Part shown: one piece after another, positions 8,857 to 13,535 of the stretch
How positions within the stretch are numbered: position 1 is the stretch's first letter
Layout of the letters: every line of letters begins with the position of its first letter
Source of the DNA: Chitinophagaceae bacterium
GTDB taxonomy: Bacteria; Bacteroidota; Bacteroidia; Chitinophagales; Chitinophagaceae
DNA length: 13,535 nucleotides
Reading direction: 5' to 3'
NCBI GenBank assembly: GCA_020853515.1
Contig: JADYYU010000385.1
Coordinates: 1-13,535 of the forward strand
Position numbers and translations under genes: made by a program
The notes under the pieces: model-generated
What the model was told of the DNA's origin: nothing
What the model saw: the letters and a program-made list of their open reading frames with translations, nothing else
The model's database searches: none

Positions 8857-9245
8857 ACACCTGTCAGATGCTCTTGAGTACTTTTGTGGTTGTTTTTCAT
8901 AATAGTCGTTTTTTAATTATTTCAAAGTTTAACAAATTTTTTATTAAATCCTAATATTTAACAATTGGCAGATTTATTTCGGCAACTACATCTTATTTTG
9001 CATATTGCCTCGTTTACATTCCAAACTTGTACAACCCGAAAACACCGAAGGCATTAACCATTGCGCTAACAATAGCGCATATTTTACCAATGTGGCCGGC
9101 GGAGAGGAGTCTGCAGGTATCCCCTTTTACAAGATCTAGATCGAATCTTATAAAAAATCACTTTACAAATAATTAAATATATCCTTTTTTTGCCTGATAA
9201 TCAATGTATTATAAGCTCAACCGAAAACTTTTTTAGTAGAATTGA
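8857..9245. other. AT-rich intergenic region with a possible plus-strand remnant
   Basis: No intact gene is visible before the ribosomal promoter. The plus frame from 8948 to the TAG at 9137-9139 is open for 63 codons without an ATG, and its end (QPENTEGINHCANNSAYF, TNVAGGEESAGIPFYKI) has protein-like composition, perhaps the tail of a secreted protein. No family could be named. The last ~100 bp are AT-rich with T and A tracts, as is usual upstream of a strong promoter. Confidence 0.4.
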
Positions 9246-9274
9246 TTGAAAAATGAAAGCTTGCATTACCTTTG
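9246..9274 (+). promoter_or_regulatory. Promoter of the rplM-rpsI-rpsB-tsf operon
   Basis: TACCTTTG at 9267-9274 is an exact match to the Bacteroidota -7 box TAnnTTTG. A TTG at 9246-9248 lies 18 bp upstream, in the place expected for the -33 element, and A/T tracts precede it. Transcription would start about 9280, giving a leader of about 35 nt before the rplM ATG at 9316. A strong promoter here suits a ribosomal operon. Confidence 0.65.
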
Positions 9275-9315
9275 CGCTCCTTTTTAAATCATATAAAATT
9301 AGAATTTAATAAAAC

Positions 9316-9762
9316 ATGAGACATTTAAGTTACAAAACACAGTTTGCCAATAAGCAAAACCATAAACCAGAATGGTTTGTAATTGACGCAACCAACCAAA
9401 CTGTAGGTCGTATGTGTACACGTATTGCATCTGTACTGCGTGGCAAACACAAACCTACTTATACACCACATGCCGATGCAGGTGATTTCGTAATTGTGAT
9501 CAACGCAGAAAAGATCGTATTTACCGGTAATAAGTTAGATCAGAAAACCTATCTTACTTTTAGTGGCTATCCAGGCGGTCAAAAAGAAGAAACAGCCAAG
9601 AATTTACTGGCTCGCCGTCCGGAACAAATCATCGAAAGAGCTGTAAAAGGCATGTTGCCAAAAAACAGACTTGGACGTGCGATGTTTAAAAAAATATTTG
9701 TGTATGCAGGTGATACCCACCCTCATGCTGCGCAAAAACCATCCACACTTTCTTTAAATTAA
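9316..9762 (+). CDS. rplM: 50S ribosomal protein L13 (uL13)
   Basis: Structural protein of the large ribosomal subunit that binds 23S rRNA early in assembly. The 148-residue product has the family landmarks: [20 protein letters not shown] at ~20-39 with [19 protein letters not shown] after it, [14 protein letters not shown] in the middle, and the signature [20 protein letters not shown] followed by HPHAAQKP near the C-terminus. The length is normal for Bacteroidota L13. It is the first gene of the operon; rpsI follows after 33 bp. No Shine-Dalgarno is present and the leader is A-rich, as is usual in this phylum. Confidence 0.98.
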   Translation: MRHLSYKTQFANKQNHKPEWFVIDATNQTVGRMCTRIASVLRGKHKPTYTPHADAGDFVIVINAEKIVFTGNKLDQKTYLTFSGYPGGQKEETAKNLLARRPEQIIERAVKGMLPKNRLGRAMFKKIFVYAGDTHPHAAQKPSTLSLN

Positions 9763-9795
9763 TTTTCAAATCAAATAATTATACCCTTTTAAATA

Positions 9796-10185
9796 ATGGA
9801 AAAACTAAAAAAAGCAATCGGTCGAAGAAAAGAAGCAGTAGCTCGTGTTTACCTGAGCAAAGGTAATGGCACTATTACCGTTAACGACCGCGATTATAAA
9901 AAATACTTCCCTTTGATGTATTTGCAAAATCAAGTAGAACTGCCGCTTAAAACAATTGACGCTTTAGACAAATACGATGTAAAAGTGACTGTTGATGGTG
10001 GTGGTCAGAAAGGACAAGCCGAAGCAATCAAATTAGGCATTTCACGTGCATTGTGTAACACAGATGCCGAATTGAGAGTAGCCTTAAAACCTGCAGGATT
10101 ATTAACCCGCGACCCACGCTCGGTAGAACGTAAGAAATTTGGACACAAAAAAGCCCGTAAGAGCTATCAGTTCTCCAAACGTTAA
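9796..10185 (+). CDS. rpsI: 30S ribosomal protein S9 (uS9)
   Basis: Structural protein of the small-subunit head whose C-terminal tail reaches toward P-site tRNA. The 129-residue product starts with the conserved AIGRRKEAVARVYLSKGNG and TITVNDRDYKKYFP, has the signature GGGQKGQAEAIKLGISRAL in the middle, and ends with a basic tail (DPRSVERKKFGHKKARKSYQ, then FSKR). The terminal Lys-Arg that touches tRNA is present. The pair rplM-rpsI is one of the most conserved bacterial gene couples, and rpsB follows after 59 bp of AT-rich DNA with no terminator. Confidence 0.98.
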   Translation: MEKLKKAIGRRKEAVARVYLSKGNGTITVNDRDYKKYFPLMYLQNQVELPLKTIDALDKYDVKVTVDGGGQKGQAEAIKLGISRALCNTDAELRVALKPAGLLTRDPRSVERKKFGHKKARKSYQFSKR

Positions 10186-10244
10186 TCCTTTTATTTTATT
10201 TCAACAATATTTCAAAATTTATTTAAACACGATTTATATATATC

Positions 10245-11096
10245 ATGTCAGAAAATACAACATTACAACAGCAATTACTGGAAGCAGGGGTACATTTTGG
10301 TCACCTTCGCAAAAAATGGAATCCAAAAATGCTTCCTTATATCTTTGCTGAAAAGAAAGGGATACACATCATTGATCTGAACAAAACCATCGAAGGATTG
10401 ACAGAAGCTGCAGCAGCAATGAAACAAATTGCCAAAAGCGGTAAAAAAATTCTTTTTGTAGCGACCAAAAAACAAGCTAAAGAAATCGTTACAGAATGTG
10501 CGCAAAGAGTGAATATGCCTTACGTAACAGATCGCTGGCTCGGTGGCATGCTTACCAACTTTGGTACCATCCGAAAAAGCGTTAAGAAAATGCAGAGCAT
10601 CGAAAAAATGCTCGAAGATTCAAGCATCAGCATCAACAAAAAAGAACGTTTGACCCTGAAAAGAGATAAAGATAAAATGGAAAAAGTACTGGGAGGTATC
10701 ACCGATATGGCCCGTACTCCTGCAGCCCTCTTTATCGTAGATATTTCACACGAACATATCGCAATGTCTGAAGCACGCCGTCTGGGTATCACCACCCTCG
10801 GCATGGTAGATACCAACAGCGATCCTAACAAAGTTGACTTTGCGATTCCAGCGAATGACGATGCTACCAAATCTATAGCCATCATTACCAATTACATTAC
10901 TGCCGCTATCATTGAAGGTCTGCAGGAACGTGAAACGGAAAAAGATAAAATGGATGATAACGAAGAAGAAACTGAAGAATTAGACGAAAACGGTGGTATT
11001 ACCGATAGCAGCGAAAACAATCAGGAAGCTTCTAAAAAATCAGCTCCGCGCAAAAAAGCGACCGGAACCAGAAGAACAGCCGCTCCGAAGAAATAG
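10245..11096 (+). CDS. rpsB: 30S ribosomal protein S2 (uS2) with charged C-terminal extension
   Basis: Small-subunit protein added late in assembly, needed for S1 binding where S1 is present. Its 283 residues carry the family blocks: LLEAGVHFGHLRKKWNPKML near the start, IHIIDLNKTIEGL, DRWLGGMLTNFGTIRKSVKK, the coiled-coil helix pair around residues 120-150, and ALFIVDISHEHIAMSEARRL followed by GMVDTNSDPNKVDFAIPAND. The core ends at about residue 227. Residues 228-283 are an extra tail, first acidic (EEETEELDENGG) and then Lys/Arg/Ala/Pro-rich (KKSAPRKKATGTRR), probably disordered. It is the third gene of the operon; tsf follows after a 178-bp structured spacer. Confidence 0.97.
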   Translation: MSENTTLQQQLLEAGVHFGHLRKKWNPKMLPYIFAEKKGIHIIDLNKTIEGLTEAAAAMKQIAKSGKKILFVATKKQAKEIVTECAQRVNMPYVTDRWLGGMLTNFGTIRKSVKKMQSIEKMLEDSSISINKKERLTLKRDKDKMEKVLGGITDMARTPAALFIVDISHEHIAMSEARRLGITTLGMVDTNSDPNKVDFAIPANDDATKSIAIITNYITAAIIEGLQERETEKDKMDDNEEETEELDENGGITDSSENNQEASKKSAPRKKATGTRRTAAPKK

Positions 11097-11141
11097 GAAT
11101 CAAAAGTAGAAAGTAGTGAAAAAATGTTTTGCAGGTCAGGG

Positions 11142-11177
11142 TCTGCTGCTTTTTTCAGCGGAGTTGCGACGCTCCGT
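11142..11177 (+). promoter_or_regulatory. Two overlapping, mutually exclusive hairpins in the rpsB-tsf spacer
   Basis: Hairpin A pairs TCTGCTG (11142-11148) with CAGCGGA (11156-11162) around a T-rich loop (one G-T pair). Hairpin B pairs CGGAG (11159-11163) with CTCCG (11172-11176) and uses bases of A's right arm, so both cannot form at once. The arrangement suggests an attenuator or processing site that sets tsf output relative to rpsB. This is inference from base pairing only. Confidence 0.4.
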
Positions 11178-11229
11178 TCATCTTTCTTCTATATCCTGAA
11201 CTTTTATATAAAATAAAATATATTAATCC

Positions 11230-11255
11230 ATGAAGCAGTCTGCCTTTTGCTTCAT
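11230..11255 (+). promoter_or_regulatory. Hairpin just upstream of tsf
   Basis: ATGAAGCA (11230-11237) pairs perfectly with TGCTTCAT (11248-11255) around a 10-nt loop, ending 19 bp before the tsf ATG at 11275. The ATG in the left arm has no useful frame. No T-run follows, so it is more likely a translation or mRNA-stability element than a terminator. Confidence 0.4.
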
Positions 11256-11274
11256 AACCAAAAAATAAAAACAA

Positions 11275-12126
11275 ATGAGCACAATAACAATCACAGCCTC
11301 AGACGTAAACAAATTAAGACAACAAACAGGTGCCGGTATGATGGATTGCCGCGCTGCCCTGCAGGAAACCAACGGCGATTTTGAAGCAGCTATCGATTTT
11401 TTAAGAAAAAAAGGTCAGAAAGTAGCCGCTAAACGCAGCGACCGTGATGCAAAAGAAGGTGTGGTAATTGCCAAAACTTCTGCTGACAACACATATGGTA
11501 TCGTTATGAACCTGACATCAGAAACCGATTTTGTGGCCAAAAACGAAGACTTTATCAACCTGGCCCTTAGCTTCAGCGATACTGCAGTAAACAACAATGT
11601 AAAAACACTGGATGAACTGAAAGCTACTGAAATGGGTGGTGTTACCATCGCAGATAAAATATTGGAAACTGTTGCCAAAATCGGCGAAAAGATCGATATC
11701 ACATCCTTTGAAAGACTGGAGTCAGAAAGTGTGGTGGCCTATAACCATGCCGGTTACAGAGTTGCAGTACTGGTATCATTAAACAAACCTTCTACCGAAG
11801 CTAACCAAAGTGCCGGTAAAGATGTGGCCATGCAGATTGCTGCCATGAACCCTGTGGCTGTTGATCCCGCTGCAGTTCCTGCAGAAACCATCGCCCGTGA
11901 AAAAGATATCATTATGGACCAAATGAAAGCGGACCCTAAAATGGAAGGCAAACCCGAAGAAATGATTTCTAAAATCGCTGATGGTAAAATCAACGCTTAC
12001 TTTAAAGAAAACACCCTGTTGGCACAGCCTTTTGTAAAAGATGGCAGCAAAACAGTCACTGAATTTCTGAAAAGCGTAGAAGCTGATTTGACAGTGAAAG
12101 CATTTTCACGATTGAAAATCGGATAA
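11275..12126 (+). CDS. tsf: Translation elongation factor Ts
   Basis: Guanine-nucleotide exchange factor that recycles EF-Tu-GDP to EF-Tu-GTP in the cytoplasm. The 283-residue product has an N-terminal UBA-like domain (ASDVNKLRQQTGAGMMDCRA at 8-27, then ALQETNGDFEAAIDFLRKKG), and the EF-Tu-contacting motif TDFVAKN at 84-90, where the Asp-Phe pair inserts near the EF-Tu magnesium site. Two core subdomains follow, with HAGYRVAVLVSLN and MQIAAMNPVAV, and the end has FVKDGSKTVTEF. The length and motifs are complete. It is the last gene of the operon, followed 48 bp later by a strong terminator. The start ATG follows an A-rich stretch without Shine-Dalgarno. Confidence 0.97.
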   Translation: MSTITITASDVNKLRQQTGAGMMDCRAALQETNGDFEAAIDFLRKKGQKVAAKRSDRDAKEGVVIAKTSADNTYGIVMNLTSETDFVAKNEDFINLALSFSDTAVNNNVKTLDELKATEMGGVTIADKILETVAKIGEKIDITSFERLESESVVAYNHAGYRVAVLVSLNKPSTEANQSAGKDVAMQIAAMNPVAVDPAAVPAETIAREKDIIMDQMKADPKMEGKPEEMISKIADGKINAYFKENTLLAQPFVKDGSKTVTEFLKSVEADLTVKAFSRLKIG

Positions 12127-12174
12127 AGATCAGTTAGTCTGCCATGTCGGACCACTTAACTATTTAAATTTATC

Positions 12175-12206
12175 AAAATCCCGGACTTTATCAGTTCGGG
12201 ATTTTT
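12175..12206 (+). terminator. Intrinsic terminator of the ribosomal operon
   Basis: AAAATCCCGGACT (12175-12187) pairs along its whole length with AGTTCGGGATTTT (12193-12205), with one G-T pair and a TTATC loop. The right arm runs into a T5 tract, and the matching A-tract on the left lets it work in both directions. Confidence 0.88.
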
Positions 12207-12638
12207 ATGAATACTAATAACTAAAATGAAAGCTGAGTACTAATCCCGGGAGAACTCAATTTATGAAAACAAATGGATGCCGGCATTGCATTAATCAATA
12301 CTGAAAGTACATGATCCCATTTACATTTCTACTGATCATCTTGTACGTTCAGTTAAGCAATACAACGATTCAGCAAAGCAAGCAATTTTTACTGCAAAAT
12401 AGCTGCACTTGACTGCAAAACTTGACAGGGCCAATTTTTTGCTTTACATTTATCGCTGGTTTTGCAATAGGACTTGGCAATATGAATAATCGACCGCACT
12501 ACAGAAGAATGATGATTAAATCTAACTGAATAGAACTTTGCTTCTTCTCAGATGGCTGCAAAGAAGTAATATATTCAAAAGAAGAGGCAGTTTGAAGACT
12601 AAAGCAAATCAGCAATTCCACTTTCTAAATTTAAAATC
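12207..12638. other. 430-bp intergenic region, no intact gene
   Basis: No complete gene or RNA gene is visible. ACTGCAAAA occurs at 12391-12399 and again at 12412-12420, and CTTGAC at 12408-12413 and 12421-12426. A short membrane-like open frame lies at 12413-12529. GAACTTTG at 12533-12540 is a one-mismatch -7 box but lies ~100 bp before the next gene and has no clear -33 partner. Confidence 0.5.
12413..12529 (+). pseudogene. Possible remnant of a small membrane protein
   Basis: Between a TGA at 12410-12412 and a TGA at 12527-12529, 38 codons read LQNLTGPIFCFTFIAGFAIG and LGNMNNRPHYRRMMIKSN. This is one hydrophobic helix followed by a basic NRPHYRRMM segment. The pattern (helix, then R-x-P-x-x-H-R-R-x-M) recalls multi-pass Bacteroidota membrane proteins with a similar loop, but nothing recognisable flanks it. 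Weak; chance is possible. Confidence 0.2.
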
Positions 12639-13184
12639 ATGAAAAACATTTTGCTTATTTTATTGTTGATTGGCAGCGTGCTGGCCGCTAAGGCTCAGCA
12701 AAAAACCTTTCAAACCGCTATTGACTATAATGACTTTGTAGTTGACTTGCAGGACAGTATCGGATACAGTTTAGTATCTTTCAATAATGTCATTGGCGCC
12801 GAAAATATAACCCATTCTGACATTCGTACATTAGGAATGGACAATCTTGAAAAATGCAAAAAACTTACAAAAGCAAAAATAGATATTCTTCAAAAAAACA
12901 AACCTTTCGCAAAAGGCGATGCGCTGAAACAAGCCGCCCTTAACTTGTTTAATTTTTATTATAAAACCATGAATACGGATTATAAGCGCATGGTTGAATT
13001 ACTCAGCGTCGAAACGTATACTCAGGGCACTATTTCACAGTTGACAGAAATTCAGGAAAAAGTGACCGCTGAAGAAAAAATACTGGATGATGCCTACATC
13101 GGCGCACAAATGGCATTTGCCAAGCTTTACGGTTTTGAGCTTACTGAAAATAAAACTGAAAAGGATGCAGAATCACAAGAATAA
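12639..13184 (+). CDS. Secreted helical protein of unknown function (LIC11966-like?)
   Basis: A 181-residue protein with a clear Sec signal peptide: MKN, a hydrophobic core ILLILLLIGSVLA, and an AKA cleavage site before Gln20; no lipobox Cys follows. The mature part is almost all alpha-helical and highly charged: YNDFVVDLQDSIGYSLVSFN at ~30-49, KCKKLTKAKIDILQKNKPFA, LFNFYYKTMNTDYKRMVELL, and a final coiled-coil-like stretch (TEIQEKVTAEEKILDDAY). It has no Cys in a catalytic setting and no enzymatic motif. The YNDxxV start and helical layout resemble the LIC11966 family surface proteins annotated in Bacteroidota, but I am not certain. It stands alone, probably periplasmic, followed by a terminator-like hairpin. 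Confidence 0.75.
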   Translation: MKNILLILLLIGSVLAAKAQQKTFQTAIDYNDFVVDLQDSIGYSLVSFNNVIGAENITHSDIRTLGMDNLEKCKKLTKAKIDILQKNKPFAKGDALKQAALNLFNFYYKTMNTDYKRMVELLSVETYTQGTISQLTEIQEKVTAEEKILDDAYIGAQMAFAKLYGFELTENKTEKDAESQE

Positions 13185-13208
13185 ACACCCTCAGTTTCAA
13201 TTTACGGA

Positions 13209-13228
13209 TGAAGTGCCTTCAGTTTTTT
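13209..13228 (+). terminator. Weak intrinsic terminator after the helical-protein gene
   Basis: TGAAG (13209-13213) pairs with CTTCA (13217-13221) around a TGC loop, and GTTTTTT follows at once, 24 bp after the stop codon at 13184. The stem is only 5 bp, so strength is doubtful, but its position and T-run fit. Confidence 0.45.
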
Positions 13229-13286
13229 GAATGTTTTTTCTGAGTACAAAACCGCCAATCTTCTTAAAAAGGGTCTCCAACTTTTT

Positions 13287-13421
13287 ATGTCCCTCTGAAA
13301 CATACTTTTTTCTGTCACTCTGAGCTAACCTTTTCCTGTCACTCTGAGCCGTACTTTTTCTGTCACTCTGAGCTAACCTTTTTCTGTCACTCTGATCTGT
13401 ACTTTTTCTGTCACTCTGAGC
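13287..13421. repeat. 24-bp tandem array, about 5.5 copies
   Basis: Units start at 13312, 13336, 13360, 13384 and 13408, exactly 24 bp apart, each beginning CTGTCACTCTGA. The 10-bp tails alternate between GCTAACCTTTTC/T and a GTACTTTTT type, so units 1 and 3 match and units 2 and 4 match, a 48-bp higher-order pattern. A degenerate 25-bp copy precedes them (13287-13311). The fifth unit departs after CTGAGCG and becomes the 32-nt palindromic element. Because 24 is divisible by 3, the opposite strand shows an open frame of AQSDRKRL/AQSDRKST octapeptides; I regard this as a by-product. Confidence 0.85.
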
Positions 13422-13439
13422 GAAGTCGAAGAGAGACAG
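13408..13439 (+). repeat. REP-like 32-nt palindromic element, copy 1
   Basis: CTGTC-A-CTCT pairs with AGAG-A-GACAG across a 12-nt loop, GAGCGAAGTCGA, with an A-A mismatch at the same place in both arms. The core CTGAGCGAAGTCGAAG is a motif I associate with intergenic repeats in Bacteroidota genomes. It is the last unit of the tandem array and in inverted orientation to the copy at 13494-13525. Confidence 0.7.
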
Positions 13440-13452
13440 AAAAAGTGAAATC

Positions 13453-13474
13453 AATACTAATAATTACTAGTATT
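13453..13474. repeat. AT-rich hairpin between the two REP-like copies
   Basis: AATACTA (13453-13459) pairs perfectly with TAGTATT (13468-13474) around an 8-nt loop. It sits in the spacer between the inverted 32-nt elements, so the whole 13408-13525 segment can form a nested structure. Confidence 0.5.
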
Positions 13475-13493
13475 CAGTTATAGTGATTCGTGA

Positions 13494-13525
13494 CTGTCTT
13501 GCTTCGACTGCGCTCAGCATGACAG
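13494..13525 (-). repeat. REP-like 32-nt palindromic element, copy 2 (inverted)
   Basis: CTGTC-T-TGCT pairs with AGCA-T-GACAG around the 12-nt loop TCGACTGCGCTC, again with one mismatch between the two stem blocks. Its reverse complement, CTGTCATGCTGAGCGCAGTC followed by GAAGC, matches copy 1 closely. The stem blocks differ (CTCT/AGAG against TGCT/AGCA) but pairing is kept, which points to selection on the structure. Confidence 0.7.
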
Positions 13526-13535
13526 ATGCGATGAA

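Noticed and set aside
9131..9150. Hairpin AAGAT...ATCTT upstream of rplM as a terminator
   Set aside because: The stem has 5 A/T-rich base pairs with a 9-nt loop and no T-run in the right place; too weak to call.
13287..13421. CRISPR array
   Set aside because: The 24-bp units are contiguous with no unique spacers and vary only in their tails, so this is a simple tandem repeat.
13197..13454. Minus-strand 85-codon frame made largely of AQSDRKRL/AQSDRKST octapeptides
   Set aside because: It is a reading of the 24-bp tandem array; a unit length divisible by three keeps any frame open. There is no signal, no domain, and the source is a palindromic intergenic element.

Overview
The window comes from a member of the Bacteroidota, most likely the Chitinophagales/Chitinophagaceae. 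The evidence is a SusC/SusD outer-membrane pair, cargo with type IX secretion (T9SS) C-terminal sorting domains, the ribosomal gene order rplM-rpsI-rpsB-tsf, exact TAnnTTTG promoter -7 boxes, and AT-rich leaders without Shine-Dalgarno sequences. The genus is an inference; no rRNA or other decisive marker is present.

Layout. (1) 1-4518, minus strand: susC-like TonB-dependent transporter followed 25 bp later by a SusD/RagB-like lipoprotein gene that runs off the left edge. Together they would bind and import an unidentified ligand across the outer membrane. (2) 4519-5881: 1.36 kb without an intact gene. It holds a clearly decayed Crp/Fnr-family regulator (minus strand, two frameshifts and several nonsense codons, HTH end not recognisable) and a second, unidentified coding remnant. 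(3) 5882-8647, plus strand: a 921-aa secreted protein with about 14 tandem ~50-residue GGxF/RNxIAKL repeats (delta-60/beta-propeller type), a linker domain common in T9SS cargo, and a T9SS type A sorting domain. (4) 8587-9245: a truncated, oppositely oriented T9SS sorting-domain fragment abutting the end of that gene, then AT-rich sequence with a possible further remnant. (5) 9246-12206: the translation operon rplM-rpsI-rpsB-tsf, with a good Bacteroidota promoter in front, structured RNA in the rpsB-tsf spacer and a strong intrinsic terminator behind. (6) 12207-12638: 430 bp of non-coding DNA with a possible membrane-protein remnant. (7) 12639-13184: a small secreted helical protein of unknown function. 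(8) 13209-13535: a terminator-like hairpin, a 24-bp tandem array, and two inverted 32-nt REP-like hairpins, of which the first appears to be the source of the array.

The intact genes are familiar families. The less expected content lies between them: a decayed regulator next to a nutrient-uptake locus, a T9SS sorting-domain fragment, a tandem array grown from half of a palindromic element, and competing hairpins between rpsB and tsf. I found no tRNA, rRNA, CRISPR array, transposase or complete insertion sequence, and nothing that amounts to a new defence or mobile system.
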